Of a stretch of DNA of 64,000 bases, positions 17,501 to 25,130 are shown in pieces. Location of the stretch: NCBI GenBank assembly GCA_946553025.1, contig CAMNRM010000018.1, forward strand, positions 1-64,000, in the 5' to 3' direction. This stretch comes from an uncultured Clostridium sp. (lineage in GTDB: Bacteria; Bacillota; Clostridia; Lachnospirales; Lachnospiraceae). Each line of letters begins with the position of its first letter. Position 1 is the first letter of the stretch. The position numbers and the translations under genes are program-made. The notes beneath the pieces are model-generated. The model ran no database searches, was not told the DNA's origin, and was given only the letters and a program-made list of their open reading frames with translations.

Positions 17501-17753
17501 AATTATCGACGATGCCAAAGAAGCAATCCGGGCGAATAAAGAAGCCAGGGAGTCGGACGATGAGGATTCTGGGAGTAAAAAGGCATCTCCGTCGGTAGGC
17601 CGTCCAAGGGTTATTGTCCGGGGACACGCTTCCGGAGGATTTCCTAAAGCCGGGCAGATGTTTGTTGCCCGTGAGAATGGCCTGCCGGAGATGGTGGGCA
17701 GTTGGGGCGGACGGCAGCAGTGGCGAACAATACGCAGATTACCCAGGGTATAG
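14529..17753 (+). CDS. tail tape measure protein, 5' part (frameshifted near the end)
   Basis: 1074 residues from ATG 14529 (GGGGAAAGGGGG). The N-terminus is the PhageMin_Tail-type domain (NQRGFDQQLRGIQGTAKKAGKML, key stretch AFAVKKLVDFSKQCINLGSDLAEVQN). Gly-rich linkers follow near residues 290-365. Then come hydrophobic membrane-active segments and, at residues 760-960, a repetitive helical region of W-E-x-I-K-K motifs with an 11-residue rhythm. At 17705-17715 the reading text MVGSWGG should continue RTAAVANNTQIT but that lies in the -1 frame, so this frame ends early with QQWRTIRRLPRV. Its length sets tail length; it occupies the tube and aids DNA entry. Confidence 0.88.
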   Translation: MPSGGSAAGYGASGGSAGRIDLDLVLNQRGFDQQLRGIQGTAKKAGKMLAGAFAVKKLVDFSKQCINLGSDLAEVQNVVDVTFSKMSKQVDTFAKDAITSFGLSETMAKQFTGTFGAMAKSFGFTEKSAYKMSTTLTGLAGDVASFYNLDQKESYTKLKAVFTGETEVLKDLGVVMTQNALDAYALANGYGKTTQKMSEMEKVALRYAFVQDKLSAASGDFLRTADGWANQVRVLKLQFDSLKATIGQGLINVLTPVIQVMNTMIGKLMSLANAFRAFTEMLTGKKSGGGGGVKAASADLAKLGADADKAGASVGGIGGAAGKAAKAIKGVATGIDELNIIRPPSGGSGGGGAGGSGDYEADDFDMGELDTGAEELESRYSALLERFKELKALFAKGFKIGAGDLSVLKSIQNHLDGIKKKFGEIFSDEEVKKAIKNFIDTFIQSLGEITGGFFSMGATIADNLLGGLERYLSQNIQRIKEYLISIFNIGSDISRIIADFIRALAEIFSVFRTPEAKQLTADLIGIFASAFMGVTELVAKFVRDILDLITGPFVDNKEKIRSALEETLKVIEPVFARIKKLVEDTFSGINKLYDDHIAPMIKSFRDGFSELAGLFLSLYQTYFLPVVQNLGKAFTEFCDRHLQPLIDKFLELFGKIFDNVDDLWKNELQPFIVWLMQKASPIIAYFAEESGRKIYDFLSVVCDVTSGITEALGGLLDFLMGNFTGDWEKAWEGIKTIVSGIWAIIKAVIFSILSKIYRDIQEKLSKINEDWQSRWRLISSFSNITWQDIKKKALEIFASIRDKLSEISENIKKELLEIWEDIKKEIIENWENLKKKSVEIFGDIRDKLLEITENIKKTEIETWELIKKILIGTWELIRKTVLEIWEEIRKNLLDKWEEIKRKAAEIFEGIRDKLSEIWDSVRKTIEEKWEAIKKWFMEVWQAIKEVFHTEDFVQIGKDILNNLWDGMKSVWSSLSDWISGISSKVSGFFGGIIDDAKEAIRANKEARESDDEDSGSKKASPSVGRPRVIVRGHASGGFPKAGQMFVARENGLPEMVGSWGGRQQWRTIRRLPRV

Positions 17754-18097
17754 CCCAGGCCGTCCAAAGCGGAATGCATACAGCTATGGCACCGGTGGTC
17801 AGCAGCATGGCACAGATTGCTTCTTATGTTGCTCCTCCTCTTGCCATGGTGGGGAGTACAGGAGAAAGCAATCTGCGTCCGGAAGCACTGCTACCCCAGC
17901 TTCTTAGTTCCATAAGCGGGATGAACGGAAGCGGAAGTGTCAGCCAGGAAGAGATAAGGACGATTATTCAACTGTTGGAACAGGTGATTGCGCTGATTGA
18001 AAAGATGGATTTTACCGTAAGTCTGGATATTCGCAATGTTCAGAAGGGATTAAAGGAGTTGGAAAGCCGTTCGGGTTACAAACTTCGGACAACCTGA
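17702..18097 (+). pseudogene. tape measure protein, displaced C-terminal part
   Basis: The frame from TTG 17702 reads GRTAAVANNTQITQGIAQAV and continues 131 residues to 18097. In related tape measure proteins this follows MVGSWGG without a break, so it is the true C-terminus of the preceding gene, moved out of frame. The local sequence GGCGGACGGCAG suggests loss of one unit from a short CGGA repeat or a single-base indel. No ribosome site precedes it, so separate expression is unlikely. Confidence 0.7.
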
Positions 18098-18136
18098 TCC
18101 TGCTGGAGAAGTTTTTGGAAAAAGGAGGGGGATGAT

Positions 18137-18514
18137 TTGGCGGTAATTACGATTAACGGAAAGGAATTTCCTGCACCGGATATAGGGATGAATCTATTAG
18201 TTGCAACAAATGTCAGCGATGGGAAAAATGCCAGCGGAGAATTTATCGGTCAGAAGGTGGGAAGGGACCAATATAAGGCGGATGGGCTGCAGTGGAAGTT
18301 TTTAGACGCCGCGGTCTGGTCAGCGATGCTGCAGGAATTTGCCCAGTTTGTCGTTATTGCAAAAATCCCAGATATGGTTCATAACCGTTTTATCACTATC
18401 CGGATGTATCCAGGAAACCGAACAGCAACCCCCATAGAATTTGCCCCGGATGGTCTTCCTACACGATATAGGGACTGCAAGGTAAATCTAATAGACTGCG
18501 GGGTGATTGCCTAA
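18137..18514 (+). CDS. phage tail protein, unknown family
   Basis: 125 residues. TTG 18137 lies 7 bases after AAAGGAGGGG; ATG 18132 would stop after four codons, so TTG is the only sensible start. A beta-rich protein (VITINGKEFPAPDIGMNLL, NRFITIRMYPGNRTA). It sits between tape measure and the large tail-tip gene and its stop overlaps the next start (TAATG region), the place of distal-tail-type proteins. Exact role unproven. Confidence 0.65.
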   Translation: MAVITINGKEFPAPDIGMNLLVATNVSDGKNASGEFIGQKVGRDQYKADGLQWKFLDAAVWSAMLQEFAQFVVIAKIPDMVHNRFITIRMYPGNRTATPIEFAPDGLPTRYRDCKVNLIDCGVIA

Positions 18515-20769
18515 TGATTTCCATGCCGGATGCTTATAAACAGTCCATGCAGGAAAAGCGGAGAAACCAGTCACACATGCTGGTAACGATCGGTGTTATT
18601 CACCAGGAAGCCCAGAAAGATGCTAAACTGGATGAAACGGAAGAAATCCAGTACAGTTACCTTTCGGAACCAACCAGGCTGTTTAAAAATGAAGAAGTTG
18701 AATTTCTCTATGCTTCAATGGAGGAGAATTATTTTCTGGCTGATGGCAGGATGCTGTTTCCCCCAAGGCCGGAGAATGCCGACTATTTATTTAACCAGGG
18801 GGCGATTTCCCGGGAGTTGTTTGGGGCAATGTCTATCCGTTTTGGCAGCATCTATGATATTCGCGGGCTGACGGTTGATTTTGGACCTTGTTATCCGGTG
18901 GATTTTACCGTGAGCAATGGAAAAAGAACCGTTTCTTTTACGGGAAATCAGAAAAGCCACTGGACAACGGAAGAGATTTTTGATAAGACGGAATATTTGA
19001 TTTTTCGGCCGATCGTTATGTCCGGCGGGCAGGATCGGATGAAGATACAGAAGATTCTGATGGGAATCGGCATTTCCTTTGAGAATAAGAAGATTATCCA
19101 GAGCATGAAGACGGAATATATTTCCCCGATTACGGAAGAACTGCCGACGCTTGACTTTTCGGTAACGGTAGAAAATAACCATCGGATGTTTGATGTGGAA
19201 AATAAGGAAAGCGCGATTCATTACCTTGAAATCGGGCAGGAAGTACTGGTTCGCTATGGCTACGAGGTTGAAGACGGCGGGGAAATAACCTGGATGGATG
19301 GCTGTGTGTGCCGCTTAAGCGGCTGGGAAGCTGATGATGCGGTAATGAGTTTTACCGCAAAAGATAAGATTGAATGTCTGGAAGAAATTTATTATCGGGG
19401 ACAGTATTTTCCGGAAGGGGTTAGCCTTTATGCTCTGGCCGAGGATGTTCTTGGGGATGCAGGGGTAGATGAACGGGATTACAAGCTGGATCAGTATTTA
19501 AAGAAGGTAGTGGTAAATAATCCTCTGCCCTGTGTCACCCATAAGGAGTGTCTGCAGCTTATTGCCAATGCTGCAAGGGGAAGGCTGTATACGGACAGGA
19601 AGGGAATGATTTGCATAACGGCTGCTTTTGCTACGGTTATCCGTCCCGAACGGATGCTGGTAGAATCGGAAGATGCTACTCCATGGAGCAATCTTCCTTC
19701 TCTGGTCAATGGGAAGGAGCAGATAGAGTATTTCACCATGTCCAGAGATTATGCCCAGGCAGATGGAAGGATGTATTTCCTTCCCAGGTCAGCTCCCTAT
19801 TTAACTGCTGGATTTGCGTCAGAGGAAATTGCTGACGGGAAGGGATATTTTACGAAAAATCCGGAAATTAAAATCACATTGGAAGCAGCAATGGTTTATT
19901 ACGGTTTAAAGATTTCTTTTTTTGGAAAGGCACCCCTGGCTTTTTGGGTACGTACCAGCTACGAGGGAGAAGAGCAGGAAAATTTTGCCGTGTTTGGTCC
20001 ATGGGAAGGTGAAGCAGTAATTACACATGAATTCCTGGTTTTTGATACGCTTGTGGTGGAATTTAGCAGGGCAAGGCCGGACAGCCGTGTTTTTGTCCGT
20101 TCGGTGGAGTTTGGCGATGTGACGGACTATGTTATGGATTACCATGGGATGACTAAATCCCCAAAGGGTATCCAGACGAACAAGGTAGCCAAGGTAGAAG
20201 TTACCCGGAATCTGTACAGCAAAAGCACGGAAGAGAAAACGATTATCCAGGAAGATGTGGATGTAACCGGAAAAGACTGGCAAATCTTTTATTTTTCTGA
20301 ACCGTATTTTGACGTGGAAGTAATGGCGGGAAATGAACGGCTGGAAGTGAAGGAGAGCAGATGTTATTTTGCTAAAGTGGATGTATCTTCACTTACCGGA
20401 AGCCATGCATTTACAGTTACCGGGAAAGCCTATTTGGTGGTCGGTAAACGATATGACCGTGTGCTGAACAGTATTGGAAGGATTGAACGCTGGAACAATC
20501 CGCTGGTCAGCACGGAGGAACTGGCCGGATGGCTGGCGGATTGGCTGGGAAATTATTTTGCCAATAACATTGAGTACGAGATTTCTTACCGCGGGGAGCC
20601 AAGGCTGGATGCCGGAGATATTGTATTTCTGGAAAATAAATACATAAAGAATCTGCAGATACAGCTTTATGAGCACAGTCTTTCCTTTAATGGAAGTCTG
20701 TCCGGCACAGTGAAGGCAAGAAGGGCGGTAAATCAGGAAAATTTGAACCAGGCAGGGCAAAGGAGTTAA
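18514..20769 (+). CDS. large tail-tip / tail-associated protein
   Basis: 751 residues, coupled to the preceding gene. Domain pattern by eye: a unique N-terminal region, a beta-rich section around residues 200-280 (LDFSVTVENNHRMFDVENKES, VRYGYEVEDGGEITWMDG) like the hub proteins that begin tail-associated lysins, a helical region around 290-370, then beta-rich sections to the end. The DNA-coding order (tape measure, small tail protein, large tip protein, fibre genes) supports a tail hub. No protease or lysozyme motif is seen. Confidence 0.7.
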   Translation: MISMPDAYKQSMQEKRRNQSHMLVTIGVIHQEAQKDAKLDETEEIQYSYLSEPTRLFKNEEVEFLYASMEENYFLADGRMLFPPRPENADYLFNQGAISRELFGAMSIRFGSIYDIRGLTVDFGPCYPVDFTVSNGKRTVSFTGNQKSHWTTEEIFDKTEYLIFRPIVMSGGQDRMKIQKILMGIGISFENKKIIQSMKTEYISPITEELPTLDFSVTVENNHRMFDVENKESAIHYLEIGQEVLVRYGYEVEDGGEITWMDGCVCRLSGWEADDAVMSFTAKDKIECLEEIYYRGQYFPEGVSLYALAEDVLGDAGVDERDYKLDQYLKKVVVNNPLPCVTHKECLQLIANAARGRLYTDRKGMICITAAFATVIRPERMLVESEDATPWSNLPSLVNGKEQIEYFTMSRDYAQADGRMYFLPRSAPYLTAGFASEEIADGKGYFTKNPEIKITLEAAMVYYGLKISFFGKAPLAFWVRTSYEGEEQENFAVFGPWEGEAVITHEFLVFDTLVVEFSRARPDSRVFVRSVEFGDVTDYVMDYHGMTKSPKGIQTNKVAKVEVTRNLYSKSTEEKTIIQEDVDVTGKDWQIFYFSEPYFDVEVMAGNERLEVKESRCYFAKVDVSSLTGSHAFTVTGKAYLVVGKRYDRVLNSIGRIERWNNPLVSTEELAGWLADWLGNYFANNIEYEISYRGEPRLDAGDIVFLENKYIKNLQIQLYEHSLSFNGSLSGTVKARRAVNQENLNQAGQRS

Positions 20770-20824
20770 GCTTATATTAAGCTTGTATCGAGAAGGATTT
20801 GGGCTAAAGAAGGGAGATAGAACA

Positions 20825-21223
20825 ATGCCATGGCAGAGGCCAAAAACCGACTGGAAAGCCAGTGATTATTTTAATATCGGAGATTATAACCGGATTATTG
20901 GAAATGTAGCTTGCCTAAGAGAAATGGCCGTGGAGGTGTATCCATTATTTACTCTGGAAGATATGGGAGATGAAAAACAGTATGCTGACTATTTATATGC
21001 CGATGAGGTAAACACGATAGAACGAAATCTGACGGCGTTATGTGCGAATACTTATCCGTTTCCTGTTGGAGAGGAAAAAACATACTACCCAAACCTGCCA
21101 ACACCAGACTGGCAGGAGTTTAACCGGATTGAATCGGCATGTTTAATGATGTACCAGAATTTATCCGGGCAGATCATTGGAAGGAGAAGACTTTCATTTG
21201 TGCTAGGAGGGATGAGGATTTGA
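20825..21223 (+). CDS. hypothetical tail protein
   Basis: 132 residues from ATG 20825 (AAGGGAGAT upstream). Contains WKASDYFNIGDYNRIIGN, a signature seen near the start of baseplate/fibre-region proteins of Clostridia phages. Its stop overlaps the next start as TTGA. Likely a structural linker between tail tip and fibre; function unknown. Confidence 0.62.
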   Translation: MPWQRPKTDWKASDYFNIGDYNRIIGNVACLREMAVEVYPLFTLEDMGDEKQYADYLYADEVNTIERNLTALCANTYPFPVGEEKTYYPNLPTPDWQEFNRIESACLMMYQNLSGQIIGRRRLSFVLGGMRI

Positions 21224-21663
21224 AAACCGGATGGAAGGATGATATTTTCGAGGGAAAGCGTAAGTTTACCTTGATTCAAAATGAAGACCATACCGTTTCG
21301 CTGGAAGATGTAACCGAATATACACAGAACGGAGATGCGTTTGGCGCAATGGAATTGGATGCTATAGGTGAGGAGTTTAACCGTGCTAAAGAAACGGTTT
21401 TAGTGACCCTTACTGCATCTGGCTGGACAGGAACAGCAGCCCCGTACATACAGACAGTAACTGTAAGAGATGTAAAAGAAAGTATGGAACCAGTACTGGT
21501 AAGCGCTTTGGAAGATGAGGCAAGCGAAACTGAACAGAAAGCCTACAGCAAAGCTTTCGGGATAGTATCCAGCGGAACGGCCAGTGTCGGTGATGGGACA
21601 GCGACATTTAAGGTGTATAAAAAACCTGTGGTGGATATCGTTGTAGGATTAAAGGGGGTGTAA
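21220..21663 (+). CDS. hypothetical tail protein
   Basis: 147 residues from TTG 21220, 8 bases after AGGAGGG; an in-frame ATG at 21139 has no ribosome site and lies inside the previous gene. WKDDIFEGKRKFTLIQNEDHT and FEDVTEY-like text (LEDVTEYTQNGDAFG) resemble N-terminal attachment regions of phage fibres. The C-terminal half is beta-rich (VTLTASGWTGTAAPYIQTV). It precedes the fibre gene by 3 bases. Confidence 0.62.
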   Translation: MKTGWKDDIFEGKRKFTLIQNEDHTVSLEDVTEYTQNGDAFGAMELDAIGEEFNRAKETVLVTLTASGWTGTAAPYIQTVTVRDVKESMEPVLVSALEDEASETEQKAYSKAFGIVSSGTASVGDGTATFKVYKKPVVDIVVGLKGV

Positions 21664-21666
21664 GCT

Positions 21667-23409
21667 TTGGGCAGAATATGGATGCCTGGTGGTGGAGGCG
21701 GGGTGGATCTGGATGTGGTAACTGCCTTAACCGGGGATGTGCTTAAAGGCAAGGTGATTGTCGGTCCGAATGGGGAGCCGCTTACCGGGGTTCTGGAATT
21801 AACCGGCAATGCTGCCGATTCTCAAGTGCTTTCCGGAAAGACGTATTACAACACGGATGCAAAGACAAAACGAACTGGGACAATGCCAAACCAGGGTGCA
21901 GTGGCACCAAGTGGCCTTAATGCAGGAGGAAGTTATACGATTCCCGCAGGCTATCATAATGGAAGCGGAAAAGTAACTGCGAATGCCCTTTCTGGTCAGA
22001 CCGATGCAACGGCTGGTCCGGGAGATATTTTCACTGGGAAGACAGCCTGGGTTAAAGGAAGCAAAGTAACTGGCACCATGGCAAATCAGGGAGCCAAAAC
22101 CGCTTCTTTAAACTGCGGTGGTGCGTATGCTATACCAGCGGGCTATCATAACGGGAGTGGGAAAGTAAGCGCAAACAGTTTAGCCAGCCAGACGGATGCA
22201 ACGGCTGTGGCAGGGAACCTTTTAAGCGGAAAGACAGCCTGGGTAAAAGGAAGTAAGATAACCGGCACAATGGCTGTGCAGTCTATCCTGTCTTTTAGCG
22301 CGGCCCCTTACGGAGTAAAGCAAGTTACATTTACCTGGAAGAATCCGGCAAAGGGGCCGTTTTCTGGCGTTATTATTGTTTATAAGACCGGAAGCTATCC
22401 AACCAGTATAACGGATGGAACAAGAATCTATAAAGGTTCTGGAAATAATACTTCGGCAAGCGGCTCTTCCAGTGCAACCTGCACGATGCCGGCAGAAAAT
22501 ACCACCTATTACTTCCGGGCGTTTTCTTACGCAGTAAAGGACAATGCCGAATGGGTACACGCAACGACTTATACGGCAACCGCGAAAACATCCAAAAGCC
22601 TTCATACATTTACTTCTTCCGGAACCTTTACCGTCCCGCCAGGCGTTAGCAAGATTGACATCTTTTGTGTTGGCGGAGGTGGAGGCGGTGGTGGTGGTAT
22701 GGCAAGCAATGAAAGTGTTGTTTGGGGAGCAGGCGGAGGAGGTGGTGGTGGTTACACTGCTACAAAAACCGATGTATCCGTTACCGCAGGGAGTAAATAT
22801 AACATAATAATAGGAGCTGGTGGTGCAGGTGATACAAGAACAGCGCCGTATACTTCTCCATCCAAAGGAGGAGATGGAGGTGCTAGTTCTGTTGGCAGTT
22901 TAATCAGCGCAAATGGCGGAAAAGGTGGTTATACAGGTCGTATTTATAACGGCAGTGCACATGGCGGTTCTGGTGGAGATGGCGGTTCTGGAGGCGGTGG
23001 CGGGAGTGGCACATTTAGATGGGTAGAAACAGAAACAAAATGGTATTCAGGAAGAGCCGGGGGAAGCAATGGAGGAAATGGAGGAGAGGGAGATAATAAA
23101 GGTTCAAGTTCTAGTTCAGGAGGAGCAGGACAAGGAAGTACTACAAGAAGCTTTGGCAGTTCTTCGGGCACTTTGTATGCCGGTGGTGGTGCAAGTGGTT
23201 CTGTATTTGGATATGCTAAAGGAGCAGGTGGTTCTGGCGGCGGGGGTTCTGGAGGTTCAGATTGTGCTGGTGGGGCAGGAACTGCAAATACTGGCGGAGG
23301 CGGCGGAGGTGGCTGCGGCGGTTATTCCGGTGGCGGAAACACCAATAACGCAAAGTCTTCTGGCGGCGGAGCAGGCGGCTCTGGCATTGTAATTATACGA
23401 ATTAAATAA
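21667..23409 (+). CDS. glycine-rich tail fibre / receptor-binding protein
   Basis: 580 residues from TTG 21667. Residues 30-210 contain repeated modules with GKTAWVKGSK, GTMANQGA and IPAGYHNGSGKV, typical of fibre shaft repeats. Residues 215-310 are an Fn3-like domain (SAAPYGVKQVTFTWKNP, TYYFRAFSYAVKDN). From residue 315 (HTFTSSGTFTVPPGVSKIDIF, by key residues TFTVPPGVSK) the protein becomes extremely Gly-rich with GGGGG blocks to the end, like polyglycine-sandwich adhesin tips. It probably contacts the host receptor. The Gly-rich DNA is itself repetitive. Confidence 0.78.
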   Translation: MGRIWMPGGGGGVDLDVVTALTGDVLKGKVIVGPNGEPLTGVLELTGNAADSQVLSGKTYYNTDAKTKRTGTMPNQGAVAPSGLNAGGSYTIPAGYHNGSGKVTANALSGQTDATAGPGDIFTGKTAWVKGSKVTGTMANQGAKTASLNCGGAYAIPAGYHNGSGKVSANSLASQTDATAVAGNLLSGKTAWVKGSKITGTMAVQSILSFSAAPYGVKQVTFTWKNPAKGPFSGVIIVYKTGSYPTSITDGTRIYKGSGNNTSASGSSSATCTMPAENTTYYFRAFSYAVKDNAEWVHATTYTATAKTSKSLHTFTSSGTFTVPPGVSKIDIFCVGGGGGGGGGMASNESVVWGAGGGGGGGYTATKTDVSVTAGSKYNIIIGAGGAGDTRTAPYTSPSKGGDGGASSVGSLISANGGKGGYTGRIYNGSAHGGSGGDGGSGGGGGSGTFRWVETETKWYSGRAGGSNGGNGGEGDNKGSSSSSGGAGQGSTTRSFGSSSGTLYAGGGASGSVFGYAKGAGGSGGGGSGGSDCAGGAGTANTGGGGGGGCGGYSGGGNTNNAKSSGGGAGGSGIVIIRIK

Positions 23410-23429
23410 AGGAAACAGGAGGTAATCGG

Positions 23430-23834
23430 ATGGCAGTACACAGTATTTATGCACAGATTAGTGAAGGCATTGTGCAAAATATCATGGCGTGCGATGATTA
23501 TGAACTTGCAAATGAACTTACCCGGGCATCTTATGGTGATGATGGGTTTGCTGTAGAATGTAATCAATACCCCTGTATGATTGGGGACAAGTATCATGAT
23601 GGTGGATTTTATCGGGATATTGAAGGTGAAGGAATAGAAATTCCCATTGAATATGTTCCAACCCCAGAGCAGCAAGTGGAAACGCTTACGGTTCAAAATG
23701 GAAATCTTCAAAAAGAGGTAACCAGTTTGCAGCTTGCATTGGTGGAGCAATATGAAGATAACCTTGTTTTGCAGGATGAAGTTACAAAAACGCAGTTGGC
23801 ATTAACGGAACTTTATGAAGGAATGGAGGTGTAG
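23430..23834 (+). CDS. hypothetical fibre-associated protein
   Basis: 134 residues, ATG 23430 with AGGAGG. Residues 1-85 form a small domain (AVHSIYAQISEGIVQNIMACDDYELANEL); residues 88-134 form a coiled coil with near-repeat units (LQLALVEQYEDNLVLQDEV, TQLALTELYEGM). Its place behind the fibre gene suggests a tail-fibre chaperone or tip component; no family known to me. Confidence 0.6.
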   Translation: MAVHSIYAQISEGIVQNIMACDDYELANELTRASYGDDGFAVECNQYPCMIGDKYHDGGFYRDIEGEGIEIPIEYVPTPEQQVETLTVQNGNLQKEVTSLQLALVEQYEDNLVLQDEVTKTQLALTELYEGMEV

Positions 23835-23837
23835 CAG

Positions 23838-23939
23838 ATGGCGCAGGTATACGCAGATTTAATCCGGAAGGGTTTTAAAACCTTAGAGCAGGTGCCGGAT
23901 AAGTTAAAGGCCGAAGTCGAGGCATTGCTTCATGGTTAG
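23838..23939 (+). CDS. CD1375-like small tail-region protein
   Basis: 33 residues from ATG 23838 (ATGGAGGTGTAG upstream). The text AQVYADLIRKGFKTLEQVP matches the tiny CD1375-type proteins found next to fibre genes in Clostridia phages. Function unknown. A second, related frame follows at 23980. Confidence 0.6.
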   Translation: MAQVYADLIRKGFKTLEQVPDKLKAEVEALLHG

Positions 23940-23979
23940 GTGGATACTGTGGTTATTTTTCAGAAAGGAGGTAGAGGAG

Positions 23980-24108
23980 ATGGCGGTTATCTATGCAACG
24001 CTGATTATCAAAGGGAAGAAGACTTTTGCACAGGTTCCTGTAAAGATTCAGGAGCAGGTCCGAGAAGTGCTTATTGACCTGGAATGTGAAGATCTGATTA
24101 ACGAATAG
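23980..24108 (+). CDS. second CD1375-like small protein
   Basis: 42 residues from ATG 23980 with AAAGGAGG upstream. AVIYATLIIKGKKTFAQVP aligns with the preceding peptide (AQVYADLIRKGFKTLEQVP), so the pair looks like a tandem duplication of one small gene. An in-frame ATG at 23932 lacks a ribosome site. Confidence 0.58.
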   Translation: MAVIYATLIIKGKKTFAQVPVKIQEQVREVLIDLECEDLINE

Positions 24109-24120
24109 TGAAGAAATTTG

Positions 24121-24149
24121 TTGCCCGGCATATTCAGGTATGGTATAAT
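24121..24149 (+). promoter_or_regulatory. toxin promoter, type I cassette 1
   Basis: TTGCCC (24121-24126), 17-base spacer, TATAAT (24144-24149). It drives a roughly 85-base leader with two CCCTCC stretches (24186-24191, 24209-24214) that can pair with the GGAAGGGGGG ribosome site (24225-24234) and keep the toxin message silent when full length. Confidence 0.7.
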
Positions 24150-24241
24150 GCGAAATACGGAAAGTCAGAGAGCAAAGGCGGCTTACCCTCCATCTTCGGA
24201 GGGGCTAACCCTCCAGACGAAAGAGGAAGGGGGGCTTGCAG

Positions 24242-24331
24242 ATGATTACATATTCTGAGTTAATACAAACAGGTATTTTCATCGTCGCCCTTATCGGGCT
24301 GTGCTACACAGTCTTTAAGGGTAAAAAATAG
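24242..24331 (+). CDS. holin-like type I toxin, cassette 1
   Basis: 29 residues from ATG 24242. One hydrophobic segment (IFIVALIGLCYTVF) with a short polar start and a KGKK tail is the layout of the small membrane toxins annotated as holin-like toxins (TxpA/BsrG/Fst type). It is preceded by a strong, probably sequestered ribosome site. An antisense promoter faces it from downstream. Too short for homology to prove, but the whole cassette is coherent and repeated at 26.1 kb. Confidence 0.7.
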   Translation: MITYSELIQTGIFIVALIGLCYTVFKGKK

Positions 24332-24421
24332 CCGCCACTACCGCAAATAGTGACGGCTAGCCTCGAAAAGAGGTAATGCCACAACGTTTTGAGGGTAGGC
24401 CGCTTCTCTGGCTTTCCCTTC
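24318..24421 (-). ncRNA. antisense antitoxin RNA, cassette 1 (predicted)
   Basis: On the minus strand TTGAAT (24451-24456) and TATAGT (24428-24433) are 17 bases apart, giving a start near 24421. The RNA would run left through the bidirectional hairpin (24330-24358), whose minus-strand copy is followed by TTTTTT, and end near 24318. It would be complementary to the 3' part of the toxin mRNA and reach its last codons. Ends are inferred. Confidence 0.6.
24330..24358. terminator. hairpin between toxin and antitoxin RNA
   Basis: AGCCGCCACTA pairs with TAGTGACGGCT. On the minus strand it is followed by TTTTTT, so it most likely ends the antisense RNA. Confidence 0.65.
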
Positions 24422-24482
24422 GTATTTACTATAGCATATCCGGAAGTAAGATTCAAGGAAAAATTGGATTCAAGGTATATAA

Positions 24483-24525
24483 AAAAGGACGGTTCATTTC
24501 CTGCCAGGGAAACCGTCCTTTTAAA
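24483..24525. terminator. bidirectional intrinsic terminator
   Basis: AAAAGGACGGTT pairs with AACCGTCCTTTT. It ends the toxin message on the plus strand and separates the cassette from the holin gene. Confidence 0.75.
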
Positions 24526-24589
24526 ATGCTTATCCTTTCCTCAGATTATACCATAGGAAAGGTAGAAAGGAAAGGGTGAAATCAAAATC

Positions 24590-25015
24590 ATGAAAGGAAA
24601 AATTTGTACAATGGTAGGTGTAATTGGAAGTATTGTTGCATCGTGGTTTGGCGGCTGGGATACCGGCCTTGCGACGTTAGTTGTGTTTATGGGCATTGAT
24701 TATGTTTCAGGTATTGTTGTTGCCGGAGTATTTCATAAAAGCCGGAAAACAGAGAATGGGGCGTTGGAGTCCGGGATTGGCTGGAAGGGACTATGCCGGA
24801 AAGGTATGACCCTCCTGTTTGTACTTATAGCCTATCGGCTGGATCTGGCCATAGGAACAACTTATATTCGTGACGCAGTGGTGATCGGGTTTATCGCCAA
24901 TGAATTGATTTCGATTACAGAAAATGCGGGGTTAATGGGGATTCCTCTGCCGGGGATAATCATTAAGGCAATTGAAGTTTTAAGTAAAAAAGCAGAAGTG
25001 GATAAATTAGAGTAA
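24590..25015 (+). CDS. phage holin (toxin-secretion/lysis holin family)
   Basis: 141 residues from ATG 24590. Membrane segments near residues 8-24 and 28-46, then 75-95 and 100-125. The text FMGIDYVSGIVVAGVFHKSRKTENG and GIGWKGLCRKGMTLLFVLIA is the hallmark of the phage_holin_4 (Cph1/TcdE-like) family. It makes membrane lesions that release the endolysin encoded next. Confidence 0.9.
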   Translation: MKGKICTMVGVIGSIVASWFGGWDTGLATLVVFMGIDYVSGIVVAGVFHKSRKTENGALESGIGWKGLCRKGMTLLFVLIAYRLDLAIGTTYIRDAVVIGFIANELISITENAGLMGIPLPGIIIKAIEVLSKKAEVDKLE

Positions 25016-25016
25016 G

Positions 25017-25030
25017 TTGCACCGGTGCAA
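25017..25030. repeat. palindrome TTGCACCGGTGCAA, second copy
   Basis: A perfect 14-bp palindrome directly after the holin stop. The same 14 bases, extended to 16 (CTTGCACCGGTGCAAG), occur at 1090-1105 in an early prophage gene. Two copies of a GC-rich palindrome in 26 kb suggest a binding site, but no function is shown. Confidence 0.5.
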
Positions 25031-25130
25031 GAAGCGGGGCCTGGGAATCATCCTGGGCAGGGTACTGGCAGAAAGAAGCCGATACCATAATGATGCACTG
25101 CAAAGATGATCAGGAAGGGAGATAAACAAG

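Noticed and set aside
22944-23171. Proline/leucine-rich minus-strand frame in the fibre gene.
   Set aside because: Direct complement of glycine codons; no start signal.
24160-24240. Possible riboswitch in the leader at 24.16-24.24 kb.
   Set aside because: The CCCTCC/GGAGGG stretches are better explained as ribosome-site masking in a type I toxin message; no known riboswitch core is seen.
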